This document shows, one piece after another, positions 30,294 through 41,290 of a DNA stretch of 64,000 nucleotides. Each line of letters starts with the position of its first letter. Position 1 is the first letter of the stretch. The translations under genes were made by a program, and so were the position numbers. Below the pieces are notes generated by a model. It was not told the DNA's origin. It did not search any database and saw only the letters and a program-made list of their open reading frames with translations. This DNA is from an uncultured Helicobacteraceae bacterium (GTDB taxonomy: Bacteria > Campylobacterota > Campylobacteria > Campylobacterales > Helicobacteraceae), in the NCBI GenBank assembly GCA_947176375.1, contig CAMWQM010000004.1, forward strand, positions 56,999 through 120,998, read 5' to 3'.

Positions 30294-31721
30294 ATGCAAA
30301 AAGTAGTAATTTTAGGCAAACCAAATGTCGGCAAAAGCTCACTATTTAATTGCTTTTTAAAGCAAAGGGTCGCAATAATTTCTGAGATTGAAGGCACGAC
30401 AAGAGATATAAATATAAAGCAAACTCAAATTAATGATATTGATTTTCTACTTTGCGATACCGCTGGAATCCTCCCAAAAAGCGAGGGAATCTTTAGAGAT
30501 ATAAAGAATAAGATTCTCTCTTTTATTAATAGTGAAGATATTATAATCTATGTGCTTGATGGCAAGGAAGCGATTGATGACTTTGATGTAAAGATTTTTA
30601 GAAGTCTAAAAAATGCGCTTTTGGTGATAAATAAAATTGATATAGCAAAAAATAGATTACAAGATTGGGAATATGGAATCTTTGGAGCAAAAAATATATT
30701 TTATATCTCTACAACACATAATCGCGGACTTCAAGGGCTAAAAGACTATATTGGATTCTTGCTTGCTAAAAATCAAAATGATGAATTAGAAGAACTAGAA
30801 TCTAGCAATTTAAAAACCCTAGATTCCACAAATATAATAAATATTGGGATAATTGGCAGAGTAAATGTCGGCAAAAGCTCGATTTTAAATGCACTTTTAG
30901 ATAAAGAACGTTCAATAGTAAGCGAGATTGAAGGCACTACAATCGACCCTGTAGATGAAAGGATTGAATATAAAAATAAGATTCTAAATTTTGTCGATAC
31001 CGCAGGGATTAGGAGAGCTTCTAAGATTGAGGGGATTGAAAAATTCGCACTAGAGAGAACAAAAAAGATTCTAAAATCTAGCAATATAATTTTGCTGATT
31101 TTGGATGCTTCAAAGCCCTTTGTCGAGCTTGATGAAAAGATTAGTGGATTAAGTGATAAATTCAATCTTGGAATAATCATAATCCTAAATAAATGGGATA
31201 TAAAATATGCTGAATTTAGCAAAATTAAACAAGAAATAAAGCGAAAATTTGCCTACCTTTCTTATGCTCCTATAATTACTACAAGTGCTGTTACAAAGCG
31301 AAATATAAATGATATTAAAGATATAATTTTGGAAGTGAGTGAGAATTTTAATAGGCGGATTCCAACTGCAATTCTAAATGAGAGTATAGCTAATGCGACT
31401 AAAATCCACCCAATCCCTAGTGATAAAGGCAAAATGGTAAAAATCTACTACGCTACGCAAATAGATTCTGCTCCGCCCCAAATCGTGCTAATTATGAATA
31501 AGCCGAAGTCTCTACATTTTAGCTATAAACGATATTTGGTAAATCATTTGAGAAGAAATTTTAATTTTAGCGGCTCTCCGATTTTGATATTCCCAAAAAG
31601 CAAAGTAAGAGATGAGAATAAAGATTCTAAATCTAATGAAATTAATTCCAAAAAGTATTTAATAAATAAAACTAATTTAGATTCTATAGATTCCAAAAAT
31701 ACAGAATCTAGCGAAAACTAA
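30294..31721 (+). CDS. der: Ribosome biogenesis GTPase Der (EngA)
   Basis: Two GTPase domains (VVILGKPNVGKSSLFN and IGIIGRVNVGKSSILNALL); motif-rich Ser/Asp tail (DSKSNEINSKKYLINKTNLDSIDSKNTESSEN). Confidence 0.96.
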   Translation: MQKVVILGKPNVGKSSLFNCFLKQRVAIISEIEGTTRDINIKQTQINDIDFLLCDTAGILPKSEGIFRDIKNKILSFINSEDIIIYVLDGKEAIDDFDVKIFRSLKNALLVINKIDIAKNRLQDWEYGIFGAKNIFYISTTHNRGLQGLKDYIGFLLAKNQNDELEELESSNLKTLDSTNIINIGIIGRVNVGKSSILNALLDKERSIVSEIEGTTIDPVDERIEYKNKILNFVDTAGIRRASKIEGIEKFALERTKKILKSSNIILLILDASKPFVELDEKISGLSDKFNLGIIIILNKWDIKYAEFSKIKQEIKRKFAYLSYAPIITTSAVTKRNINDIKDIILEVSENFNRRIPTAILNESIANATKIHPIPSDKGKMVKIYYATQIDSAPPQIVLIMNKPKSLHFSYKRYLVNHLRRNFNFSGSPILIFPKSKVRDENKDSKSNEINSKKYLINKTNLDSIDSKNTESSEN

Positions 31722-31895
31722 ATGTAGAATCCAAAGGCAGAATCTAAAAGATGCTATGATAAGTTAAAAGAAAACTCTACAAAAATAAAAATAATTCTTA
31801 AAAAATAAAAGCTAAAGCTTAAAAATTAGATTCAAGTTTTAGAGTTTCTTTGAAATGTCCTTAAATTTATATTTTTAAAATGGAGAAAAATTAGT

Positions 31896-32522
31896 ATGAT
31901 TTGCTTTGTTAGCGGGACAAATACAGATATAGGCAAAACATTTATAAACATAGAGTTAAATAAAGCCTTAATGACTAAAGGCTTAAAAATAGCTTCACTA
32001 AAACCTATTGAAACAGGAGTAGAAATAATCCCAAAAGATGCGCTCCTGCACTCTAACAATCAAAGTGAAAAAAAAGATATAAAAGAAGTTTGTTTTTACA
32101 CCTTTAGTCTTCCTAGTGCCCCATTTATCGCTGATAAAGATAATACAATAGATTTAGAATACCTAAAAAAAGCTATAAAAAAATCTAAAAAAGATTGCGA
32201 TATTTTGATGATAGAGGGAGCTGGAGGGCTTTTTGTGCCGATAAAAAAGGATTATTTTTTTATTGATTTAATAAAGGATTTGGGGGCTTTTTGCATATTA
32301 ATAAGTGATGATAGGCTGGGCTGCATTAGCAGTCTTTTGAGCGCAAGAGAGATTTTAGAAAATAGGGAAATTGATTTTATTAGCATAACAAATATGTTTA
32401 ATAAGAGTAATTTTTTAGAGATTAGCTATCCATTTTTAAGACATTTGGAACAACATTTTATCTATCAAATGCAAAGAGATGAAATAGCTAATTTTTTAAT
32501 CCAAAAAAGCCAAAAAAATTAA
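31896..32522 (+). CDS. bioD: Dethiobiotin synthase
   Basis: MICFVSGTNTDIGKTFINIELNKAL...KPIETGVE...IEGAGGLFVPI. Confidence 0.92.
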   Translation: MICFVSGTNTDIGKTFINIELNKALMTKGLKIASLKPIETGVEIIPKDALLHSNNQSEKKDIKEVCFYTFSLPSAPFIADKDNTIDLEYLKKAIKKSKKDCDILMIEGAGGLFVPIKKDYFFIDLIKDLGAFCILISDDRLGCISSLLSAREILENREIDFISITNMFNKSNFLEISYPFLRHLEQHFIYQMQRDEIANFLIQKSQKN

Positions 32523-32581
32523 GCAAAAAAAAATATTTTAAGCTTATAATTCAAAAAATTTATTTTAGAGGAGTTGTTTTA

Positions 32582-33925
32582 ATGGAGAGGTTAAACTCAT
32601 ATTTTAGAAAAAAACGCTACATTATGTATCTAATCACCACTTTTATGATAATGGTAATTCCATTTATTAAAATCAATGGAAATCAAATTTTTCTTCTATC
32701 ATTTGACAAAAAGCAGCTTCACTTGCTTGGAGTTGTATTTGATATGCAAGAGCTTTATGTGATGCCATTTTTGTTAATTACTCTTTTTGTTGGAATCTTT
32801 TTTCTAACAACACTTGCAGGGCGAATCTGGTGTGGCTGGGCTTGTCCTCATACAATTTTTAGAGTAATTTATCGAGACATTATTGAAACAAAGATTTTGG
32901 GCTTAAGAAAATCCATAGAAAATAAGCAAATAAATCCGGATTTAAGCACAGGAATAAATAAATTTAAAAAGATTCTTGGAATCTTAATTTGGTTTATTTT
33001 ATCTTTAATTGCAGCTTCAAACTTTTTATTTTACTTTGTTCCACCGAACGACTTTTTTGCCTATATGAGTGATTATCACAATCATATGGTGCTATTTATA
33101 TTTTTAGTTGCAATAACTGAATTTCTTACTTTAGAAATTGCGTTTGTTGGGGAAAATTTTTGTATTTATGTATGTCCTTATTGCAGGGTGCAGTCTGTCC
33201 TTTATGATAATGATACAAAAACTATAATTTATGATAGCAAAAGAGGCTCTGCTGTATATAAAAATGGGACCTTGCTTGATAAAAAAGAGATTGATGGTGA
33301 GTGCATAGCTTGTAATAAATGCGTTCGCGTCTGCCCAACGCATATTGATATTAGAAAAGGTTTACAACTAGAGTGTATAAACTGCCTTGAGTGCGCTGAT
33401 GCGTGCAGTAGCGTAATGGATAAACTAAAGAAAAAGACACTAATTTCGTGGAGTAGCACAAATGCACTTCTAAATAATAACAAGGTTAGATATTTTCGTG
33501 GGAAAACTATTGGCTATATTTTAGTTATAGCTATTGCGCTAACTATTGCCATTACACTATCGCATAATAAATCAAGTATGCTTTTAAATATCAACCGAAC
33601 AACAGAATCTTATAAAATCCTAGAAAATGGAGAAATTGAAAATCACTATATAATGCTATTCCAAAATACGGATAATAAGCCACATACTTATTATTTCAAG
33701 GTTTTAGATAATCCTAATTTAGAAATTACCAGACCATTAGAACCATTTACGCTAAAAGCTGGTGAAAAAGCCAAAAAAAGAGTATTTTTAAAGACAATCG
33801 AGCAATCTAATGCTATTTCTAATGCTTCAAAAGATGCGATTATTCCTATAAAAATTATGGCTTATGCAATAGACGATGAAAAGATAAATATAACAAAAGA
33901 GAGTATTTTTGTTTATCCACAATAA
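32582..33925 (+). CDS. ccoG: Cytochrome c oxidase accessory protein CcoG (FixG)
   Basis: GRIWCGWACPHTIFRVIYRDIIE...GENFCIYVCPYCRVQSVLYD...CIACNKCVRVCPTHIDIRKGLQLECINCLECADAC. Confidence 0.95.
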   Translation: MERLNSYFRKKRYIMYLITTFMIMVIPFIKINGNQIFLLSFDKKQLHLLGVVFDMQELYVMPFLLITLFVGIFFLTTLAGRIWCGWACPHTIFRVIYRDIIETKILGLRKSIENKQINPDLSTGINKFKKILGILIWFILSLIAASNFLFYFVPPNDFFAYMSDYHNHMVLFIFLVAITEFLTLEIAFVGENFCIYVCPYCRVQSVLYDNDTKTIIYDSKRGSAVYKNGTLLDKKEIDGECIACNKCVRVCPTHIDIRKGLQLECINCLECADACSSVMDKLKKKTLISWSSTNALLNNNKVRYFRGKTIGYILVIAIALTIAITLSHNKSSMLLNINRTTESYKILENGEIENHYIMLFQNTDNKPHTYYFKVLDNPNLEITRPLEPFTLKAGEKAKKRVFLKTIEQSNAISNASKDAIIPIKIMAYAIDDEKINITKESIFVYPQ

Positions 33926-35039
33926 TAAAAAAATTATTAGCCAAAAGATAAAAGCTAAAAATATTGCTCCTTTAATGGAGCGAATTGAGTTTTTAAGAGA
34001 GCAGGATCTAGATTGCAAAATAGAAATTAAAGATATTATAAAAATAGATTCTATACAAGATTCTACTAATTTAGATTCCACGATAGAATCTATAAAATTA
34101 CATTCTATGAATTTAAATACAGATTTCACAATAAAGCAAGATTATGCCATTTCAAATAAGGCGCAAAATTCAACATTAAAGGATTCTGTAAAACGAAACC
34201 CTATAACGCAAGTTTCTAAAGAATCTGCAATAAAAAATTTAGCAACGCAAGATTCCACAATTACGCAGACTCTGCACAAACAAAATAAACAAATAAAATC
34301 CAGCCTATATTTTGAAATTAAAAATTTACTACTAGATTTAAAGCCGTGGCGAAAGGGACCATTTGAGATTTTTAGTAATCTAGTGAAAAGCGAATGGAAT
34401 AGCTCTATAAAATTTAATATACTAAAAAATCACCTAAACATAAAAGATAAAGTAGTAGCAGATATTGGCTGTAATAATGGATATTATATGTTTAGAATGC
34501 TCCCATTTGCCCCAAAAGAGATAATAGGATTTGAGCCGAGTGCCTTTTATAAATGTCAATTTGACTTTCTAAATAGTTTCATTAAAAGTGAGATTAAATT
34601 TGAACTACTAGGATTAGAGGATTTGGAAATTTATGATAAAAAATTTGATTTTATCACTTGTCTTGGAGTTTTATATCATCGCACAAATCCCATAGATTGT
34701 CTAAAGATTCTAAAAAATTCACTACATAAAAATGGTGAAATTATTATAGATAGTTTATTTATCGATAGCGATGATGATATTGTCTTAAGTCCGCTTTCAT
34801 ACGCTAAAATGAAAAATGTTTATTTTATACCAAGCATTAAAGCGCTAAAAAATTGGCTTAATAGGGCGAATTTTAAAAATATTGAAATTATTGGGATTAA
34901 AAAAACAGATTTTAGTGAGCAGAGACAAACAGAGTGGATAAATGGAGAGAGTTTGAATGATTTTTTAAATCCAAATGATATAAACAAGACGATAGAAGGC
35001 TATCCAGCGCCTCAAAGAGTATATATCAAAGCAAGTTAA
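33909..35039 (+). CDS. cmoB: tRNA U34 carboxymethyltransferase CmoB-like
   Basis: PWRKGPFEIFSNLVKSEWNSSIKFNILKNHLNIKDKVVADIGCNNGYYMFRML...CLGVLYHRTNPIDCLK...YPAPQRVYIKA. Confidence 0.92.
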   Translation: MFIHNNKKIISQKIKAKNIAPLMERIEFLREQDLDCKIEIKDIIKIDSIQDSTNLDSTIESIKLHSMNLNTDFTIKQDYAISNKAQNSTLKDSVKRNPITQVSKESAIKNLATQDSTITQTLHKQNKQIKSSLYFEIKNLLLDLKPWRKGPFEIFSNLVKSEWNSSIKFNILKNHLNIKDKVVADIGCNNGYYMFRMLPFAPKEIIGFEPSAFYKCQFDFLNSFIKSEIKFELLGLEDLEIYDKKFDFITCLGVLYHRTNPIDCLKILKNSLHKNGEIIIDSLFIDSDDDIVLSPLSYAKMKNVYFIPSIKALKNWLNRANFKNIEIIGIKKTDFSEQRQTEWINGESLNDFLNPNDINKTIEGYPAPQRVYIKAS

Positions 35040-35049
35040 GGAGTATCAA

Positions 35050-35490
35050 ATGGCAGATGAAGAACAGCAAATTATAGAATCTAGCAGTGAGCTTAGAATC
35101 TACAAAAAAATAAATAAAGATTTTTGTGGCGAAATTATAGAGATAGACAAAAATAAAGCTAGTGTGAAGTTTATTCCAACTGACAAAATGATAACCGATG
35201 ATAATATGCTAGTGCATTATGGTTTTATATTTTCATCAGCTTCATTTTGTGCTATGGCTGCGATTAATAAACCTAATTCTATGATTATTTACTCAGAAGT
35301 CAAATTTTTCTCTCCCATTGAGGTTGGAAATGAAATAACATTTAAGGCAAATGCTTTGCAAAGTGATTTAAAAAAACGCGAAGTGGTAGTCGAGGGCTTC
35401 CTCTATAATATTAAAATTTTTGATGCAATATTTCATATTGTAGTATTTGATAAAAGCATCTTTAAGATTGATTTTTCTAGCATTGAGTAG
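35050..35490 (+). CDS. Hotdog-fold (PaaI-like) thioesterase family protein
   Basis: MLVHYGFIFSSASFCAMAAINKPNSMIIYSEVKFFSPIEVGNEITFKANAL. Confidence 0.65.
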   Translation: MADEEQQIIESSSELRIYKKINKDFCGEIIEIDKNKASVKFIPTDKMITDDNMLVHYGFIFSSASFCAMAAINKPNSMIIYSEVKFFSPIEVGNEITFKANALQSDLKKREVVVEGFLYNIKIFDAIFHIVVFDKSIFKIDFSSIE

Positions 35491-35549
35491 AATCTAACAC
35501 AAAAAACCCATTCTATCTAACAAAAAAATATTAATTATTAGATTCTACT
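35486..35549. repeat. Intergenic inverted pair of the dispersed motif at a gene end
   Basis: agtagaatctaa (35486-35497) and ttagattctact (35538-35549): exact 12-bp arms; the left arm contains the TAG stop of 35050-35490. Confidence 0.8.
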
Positions 35550-35697
35550 TTTAGCATAAATCTAAATTAGAAATTTAAAAGCTACAATTTGCTTATGACA
35601 AATAATTCTATAAATTTTTTAAAAGCTTATAATATGGCTTTTGATTTTTATAGATAGAAAATATTTATCAAAAGCACATTCTAAAATAAATCAAAAA

Positions 35698-37206
35698 TTA
35701 CTTTCTTTTTAATATTTTTTTAATGGAATCTAAAAAATACTCAATATCACTAAAATTATGACTATAATGCAGACTCACTCGAAGCCACGAGGGCTTGAGA
35801 GAATAATCGTTTGTAAGCTCATTAATATCTATTTCATCTTTATTTAACAAATCGTGTCCATAGGGTCCAGCACAGCTACACCCTGCCCTAGTTTCTATAT
35901 TATAATTATATGAAAGCTCATAAGCCAAATCATAAGGTGAGATAGATTCTGCATTAAAACTAATAATGGGCAGTTTTTTGGCATCATTATTTACCCCATA
36001 AACCTCTATCCCACTAATCCCTCTCAATTCATTAAGCATAATTTCATATAAAATTTTCTCTCTTTTTGCAATAAAATCAAGCCCAATCTCATTTCTATAC
36101 TGATATGCTAAAGTCGCCTTAAAAAGCCCTAAAATTGGTGGAGTGCCTGAATCTTCTCTACTTTCTATATCATCAATATAATAATGAGAATCTTTAGAAG
36201 CGTATTTTATACTCCCACCACCGCTAAATGTTGGTGCTAAATCTAAATCAAAAGGATCTTTTCTAATGCAGAGGATTCCACAACTACCAATCCCACCTAA
36301 TAGCTTATGTGGCGATAAAAATGCACTATCAAATAAATCACAAGCAATATTTGAATGTGGAGAAATAGAGGCTAAGTCAAAAGCTACACTTGCATTATAT
36401 TCTCTAAAAATACTAGAAATTAGCTCATAGGGCAGAATAATTCCAGAGACATTTGAGGCAATATTTAGCGAAGCAAAGATTTTTTTGTGTTTAGATTCTA
36501 TGTTTTGAAAATTTGTATTTTCTAAAATCTCTCTCAAAGCTCTCAAATCAATCAAATCACCATCTAGTGGAATCCTAATGCTTTTACAAAATGCCTCTCT
36601 TAAACTTATCTCATTTGAATGGTGTTCATAAGGTCCAACAATCATAAGTGGAAGATTATGCAAAATCTGCTCAAAAAAATTATTAATAGATGAATTTTCA
36701 CTAGATATTTTTACAAAAGATTCGGTAATAGAATTTTTGCTAGTTTGATTTTCATTAGATAGAGTAGAAGCAATTTTGCTAGTTTGATTTTGCATAGGAT
36801 ACTTTGTAAGCAAATTTTGCCTAGCTATAATAGAATCTAGCCCTAAAATTTGCTTTAATTTTGGTGAGATATAAAGTCCATTTATTTCTTGATATTTTTT
36901 CATAGCACCGCTTGCACCATATCCGCTAGGAATAATGCAAAAATCATCACTTAATTCTAACAAATCTTTTAGCTTCTTTTTAGATTCCAAATACACTTCT
37001 GAGATAAACTTCGCATTCCTAGAAGTCTCTGAATGTGTGTTAGCATAGGATGGCAGAATCTCATTCATTCTATTTAGTATAGTTTTAGATTCTAACCCGC
37101 TTGCAGTCCAATCAAAATAATAAGTATCTTTTTTTAAAATAATATCATTTCTAACAAATTCTAATAAATCATCGCTACTATCGATCAAATCTCTAAAAAA
37201 ATTCAT
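35698..37206 (-). CDS. Class V aminotransferase (cysteine desulfurase-like, PLP-dependent)
   Basis: TYYFDWTASGLESKTI...VAFDLASISPHSNIACDLFDSAFLSPHKLLGGIGSCGILC...IETRAGCSCAGPYGHDLL. Confidence 0.87.
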   Translation of the reverse strand: MNFFRDLIDSSDDLLEFVRNDIILKKDTYYFDWTASGLESKTILNRMNEILPSYANTHSETSRNAKFISEVYLESKKKLKDLLELSDDFCIIPSGYGASGAMKKYQEINGLYISPKLKQILGLDSIIARQNLLTKYPMQNQTSKIASTLSNENQTSKNSITESFVKISSENSSINNFFEQILHNLPLMIVGPYEHHSNEISLREAFCKSIRIPLDGDLIDLRALREILENTNFQNIESKHKKIFASLNIASNVSGIILPYELISSIFREYNASVAFDLASISPHSNIACDLFDSAFLSPHKLLGGIGSCGILCIRKDPFDLDLAPTFSGGGSIKYASKDSHYYIDDIESREDSGTPPILGLFKATLAYQYRNEIGLDFIAKREKILYEIMLNELRGISGIEVYGVNNDAKKLPIISFNAESISPYDLAYELSYNYNIETRAGCSCAGPYGHDLLNKDEIDINELTNDYSLKPSWLRVSLHYSHNFSDIEYFLDSIKKILKRK

Positions 37207-37285
37207 TTTATGCCTTTAAAATTAAAGAAATATTTTAATAAAAATTGAGATAATATTTTAACAAATATTTTATAGAGGGTAAAAT

Positions 37286-39019
37286 TTGAAACACTATATT
37301 GATTTCATTAATACAAAAAATTTATCAAAAAATAAACTAGCTCTAGGGTTAAACTGCTCTATTGATGAGATTAGAATCTTGCAATATTTATCAAAATGTC
37401 TGTTGGATAATCAAAATAATTTTTTAGTATCAAGTGTTATTGAAAATGTATTCAAAGCCAAAGGAGCAGAAAGCACAAACTATCTAAAACATATAAAATC
37501 ACTGCTAGATTTAGAATATTTATATTTAACAAATGACGCAGGGGCAAATGATATTATGCTCTTGGAACTTTTAAATAGCTATATTAGCCTAACTCCTAGT
37601 TTTCTAAAGATTTTAGAGAATGGTAAAAGTGATTTTGACCTACCAAATATCGTGCCTTATAAAGATGATTTGGATTACTTGAAAGATGAATTTTTAAAGA
37701 TTAATTTACTTCAAAAACTTGCATTTTTAAGAAGAGCTGAAAAGAGTAATTCTAAAATTTATATTGATAGCGAAAATAACCTAAATTCCATAACAAGCTG
37801 CATTACAAAGAGACTTGAAATCACCACAAAAAAAATTAATATTTTGCATTTTCTAAAGCCATATATGTTAAATAAAGAAGAAACTATCATATTTTTTACT
37901 TTACTCAAAGAGGAATATTACGCAGAAAATGAGCGAATGCGTGAGATTAGCACGCTAATAGAACTAATTAGCAGTGATGAGTATTCAAAAATTAGCAATA
38001 AATATATTTTTGATGAAAAAAGTAAATTAATTCAAAGTGGCTTAATTGACTATGATGAGGATATTCTAAGCCCATTTGGTGGCACGATAAATAAAAGTTT
38101 CTATATTCCTGCTCAAATTTTGCAAAAAATAATTTACCAAAAGAGAGAGAAAAAATCACAAAAAATCCTAATAGATTCCATTATGAAAAATCAAGATATT
38201 TTCGAGCTAATCACGCCAAAGACGAATCTAAAAGATATAATTTTGCCAAGCAAAACAAAAGAAGTCATAGGGCTTTTAATACAACAACTGGATTTAAAAG
38301 TTGTAAATTTGCTTAAAAAATGGGGCATAAAGGATAATAAAAGAGGAATCGATGCAAAAATTATATTCTATGGACACCCTGGCACAGGTAAAACTATCAC
38401 AGCTTACGCCCTATCAAATGCACTAAAAAAGCCTATTCTTAGCCTTGATTGCTCTAAAATTCTATCAATGTATGTGGGTGAGAGCGAAAAAAATGTGCGA
38501 AGAATCTTTGATACTTACAAAAATATCACTAAAGATTTGAAAAAAGATGCTATTTTATTACTTGACGAAGCAGACCAATTCTTAAGCCAACGAAGTGTGC
38601 TAGGCAATAGCAGTGTAGATAAGATGTATAATCAAATGCAAAATATTTTTTTAGAACAGATTGAAAAATTTGACTCTATTCTTATTGCGACTACAAATCT
38701 ACTTGATAATATAGATCAAGCGTTTTCTAGGCGATTTAATTATAAGATTGAGTTTCTAAAACCAAGTATTGAACAAAGAAAGCTAATTTGGAGGCAACTA
38801 CTTCCCAAAAAAGCAAATTATGCAAAAGATTTTGATTTAAATAATCTAGCAAGTTTTGAGCTAACAGGCGGACAGATTAAAATCATCATCAAGAATACTG
38901 CCTACAAAGTTGCTACAAAAAACAAGCCAATCTTTACTATGGGTGATTTTACAAGCGAAATTAGAAAAGAAATAGATTCTAACTTTGAGGGTGTAAAATC
39001 ACTAGGATTTTTAAAATAA
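37286..39019 (+). CDS. AAA-family ATPase
   Basis: AKIIFYGHPGTGKTITAYALSNALKKPILSLDCSKILSMYVGESEKNVRRIFDTYK...AILLLDEADQFLSQR...ATTNLLDNIDQAFSRRF; TTG start. Confidence 0.87.
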   Translation: MKHYIDFINTKNLSKNKLALGLNCSIDEIRILQYLSKCLLDNQNNFLVSSVIENVFKAKGAESTNYLKHIKSLLDLEYLYLTNDAGANDIMLLELLNSYISLTPSFLKILENGKSDFDLPNIVPYKDDLDYLKDEFLKINLLQKLAFLRRAEKSNSKIYIDSENNLNSITSCITKRLEITTKKINILHFLKPYMLNKEETIIFFTLLKEEYYAENERMREISTLIELISSDEYSKISNKYIFDEKSKLIQSGLIDYDEDILSPFGGTINKSFYIPAQILQKIIYQKREKKSQKILIDSIMKNQDIFELITPKTNLKDIILPSKTKEVIGLLIQQLDLKVVNLLKKWGIKDNKRGIDAKIIFYGHPGTGKTITAYALSNALKKPILSLDCSKILSMYVGESEKNVRRIFDTYKNITKDLKKDAILLLDEADQFLSQRSVLGNSSVDKMYNQMQNIFLEQIEKFDSILIATTNLLDNIDQAFSRRFNYKIEFLKPSIEQRKLIWRQLLPKKANYAKDFDLNNLASFELTGGQIKIIIKNTAYKVATKNKPIFTMGDFTSEIRKEIDSNFEGVKSLGFLK

Positions 39020-39472
39020 ATTTGCATTTTATTTAAATTAAAATACTTTGGTAAGTTGTATTTCAAGTGCATTTAGGTGCGTTAGAGTAGATTATGCTTT
39101 TATATATAGAAAAAAGATCTAAATAATGCTATTTATAATTTTTGAGCCAGACACTAAAAATAGATTTATATTGTGAATTTGCTGGATTTTTAAAAATCCC
39201 ATAGTAAAGCTTCAATCGGAATTTGCTAGACTATTGCTTATACAGAATCTAATAAATCATAATTTAGCAATTTTTGGACTACAAAAAGCTTCAATCAAAA
39301 TCTAGCAAAAACTAAAATCCAAAAAACTAAATTTATAAAACTAACAATAGATTAAATAAATGCTATTAAACTCTTCAAAATCTAAAATCATTTTAAAATA
39401 ATGCAATTTTAAGGCTACTAAGCACTCTATGGATAGCATTCTTTAAAATTTTAGCAATATATTTTTAAAGAA

Positions 39473-39679
39473 TTAGCTATTTTCTAAGCATTTCGTGGAG
39501 CAGTAGTGCTTTCCTCCTTTGCTTATTGCTTCATTTTTTGAGATAAAAGTCTTACATTTCTCACACTCAATCATATCAAAAGATATTTCATCACTACTTT
39601 CAAATTCTGTCTTTTTCTTTCTAAAAAATATAAAATAAATCACAACAATAACGCCCACAAAAATAAACAACTTAACCAT
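39473..39679 (-). CDS. PP0621-like short membrane/zinc-ribbon protein
   Basis: MVKLFIFVGVIVVIYFIFF...DMIECEKCKTFISKNEAISKGGKHYCSTKCLENS; start reassigned to 39679. Confidence 0.7.
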   Translation of the reverse strand: MVKLFIFVGVIVVIYFIFFRKKKTEFESSDEISFDMIECEKCKTFISKNEAISKGGKHYCSTKCLENS

Positions 39680-40235
39680 TTTTCCCTCCTTTTTGTTTAT
39701 AAAAATAGATTCTATTGTCTTTTCTAATAGTATAATTTGAGATAGCCTCGCTACTTCCTTTATAAAATAAAAAATATCCATTATTTTTTAGTAAATCCTG
39801 TGTTAAATAAATTAACCTCTCTGTGCTACAAAACGCACGCGAAGTAATTAAATCAAAAGAATTTTGCTTAATATTTTCAACTCTATCTCTTAAAATTTTG
39901 ATATTTGATAGGTTTAGCGTGATTTTAATGTGGTTTAAAAAACTAGCTTTTTTTGCATTTGGCTCAGTCAAAACAAAACTAGAATCTCTCTTAACAATCC
40001 CAAGCGCAATAGCAGGAAATCCACCTCCACTACCCACATCAAGAGCATTTTTAAAATCATTTATAAAATTAAGTGGATAAATAGAATCTAAAATATTCTC
40101 TAAAACCGCCTCTTTGCTTCTATATGCGCTAATACTATGTATTCTACTCCATTCTAAAAGCTCATTACAAAATATCTCAAATTCATCTTTATGAGCTTGC
40201 ATTAAAGCTGCAATATTTGCATTAATTTTAATCAT
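39672..40235 (-). CDS. rsmG: 16S rRNA (guanine527-N7)-methyltransferase
   Basis: FINDFKNALDVGSGGGFPAIALGIVKRDSSFVLTEPNAKKASFLNHIKITLNLSNIKI...DLITSRAFCSTERLI. Confidence 0.93.
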   Translation of the reverse strand: MIKINANIAALMQAHKDEFEIFCNELLEWSRIHSISAYRSKEAVLENILDSIYPLNFINDFKNALDVGSGGGFPAIALGIVKRDSSFVLTEPNAKKASFLNHIKITLNLSNIKILRDRVENIKQNSFDLITSRAFCSTERLIYLTQDLLKNNGYFLFYKGSSEAISNYTIRKDNRIYFYKQKGGKNG

Positions 40236-41281
40236 ATTATTAGCATTCCATCGCCATAAGAGTAGAATCTATATTCTAACTTTTTGGCAATTTCATATAT
40301 TTCTTTTGTCTTATTTAGCCCTATAAAACTAGCTACAAGCATAATTAAGCTAGATTTTGGAAGATGAAAATTTGTAAGCAAATAGTCTGTTTTTATAGGT
40401 TTATTAAATGGATTTAGAAAAATATCGCACTCACCACTTAAAGTGCCATTTTGACTTTGAAATTTATTAGAATTATAGGCTGTTTTGCTTCTAGCATAGT
40501 GTTCAATACACCTTGTAGCAGTCGTTCCAATGCAAAGAATCTTATTTGCATTATCAATTTTATTTTTGGAATCTTGTGAGATAAAAAAGCTTTCTTTGTG
40601 CATTTTATGCTCTTTGATATTGCTAGATTCCACTCCGAAAAATGTCCCAGCCCCAATGTGAAGCGTAACGAAGCAGTGATTTAGTGATTTTATTTTTTGC
40701 ATATCATCATCACTAAAATGCAAGCTAGCAGTCGGTGCTGCAATAGAACCAAGATTTAGAGCAAAGACACTTTGATAATCCATTACATCATTTTGATTAT
40801 CGCTCCTTTTTATATATGGTGGGAGCGGAATATGCCCAATAGATTCTAATATTTTAAATAATTCTATTTTATTTATTTTTTTATCAAATTGATAGAATTC
40901 TACGATTCTAAGCCCATTGTCTAGCAAAGAAAGAATCTTGCATTTCAAATCATTTGGAAAAATTAAAATATCATCAATCTTAACTCTGCCTTTAATTTGC
41001 ACCAAAAAGCCATTATCTAATGCTTTATGATATAAAAGCTCGATTTTTGCCCCACTCTCCTTTGCTCCATAAATTCTAGCTTTTAGCACTTTTGTATCAT
41101 TTAACACTATTAGGCAATCTTTTGGAATAAAATTAAAAAATTCCTTAAAAGTTGTATGTATAATACTATCTTTGCTTTTATTATAAACTAAAAGTTTTGC
41201 ACTATGCTTTGGATATAGCGGTTTTGTGGCAATTAAATGACTAGGCAAAATGTAGTCATAAGAGCTTAGATTTTCTTCCAT
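40232..41281 (-). CDS. queA: S-adenosylmethionine:tRNA ribosyltransferase-isomerase
   Basis: SSYDYILPSHLIATKPLYPKHSAKLLVYNK...VLNDTKVLKARIYG...GSIAAPTASLHFSDDDMQ...VTLHIGAGTFFGVESSNIKEHKMHKE. Confidence 0.96.
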   Translation of the reverse strand: MEENLSSYDYILPSHLIATKPLYPKHSAKLLVYNKSKDSIIHTTFKEFFNFIPKDCLIVLNDTKVLKARIYGAKESGAKIELLYHKALDNGFLVQIKGRVKIDDILIFPNDLKCKILSLLDNGLRIVEFYQFDKKINKIELFKILESIGHIPLPPYIKRSDNQNDVMDYQSVFALNLGSIAAPTASLHFSDDDMQKIKSLNHCFVTLHIGAGTFFGVESSNIKEHKMHKESFFISQDSKNKIDNANKILCIGTTATRCIEHYARSKTAYNSNKFQSQNGTLSGECDIFLNPFNKPIKTDYLLTNFHLPKSSLIMLVASFIGLNKTKEIYEIAKKLEYRFYSYGDGMLII

Positions 41282-41290
41282 AATACAAAA

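Noticed and set aside
33827-34129. Minus-strand 100-aa ORF over the ccoG/cmoB junction
   Set aside because: Overlaps two well-supported genes on the other strand.
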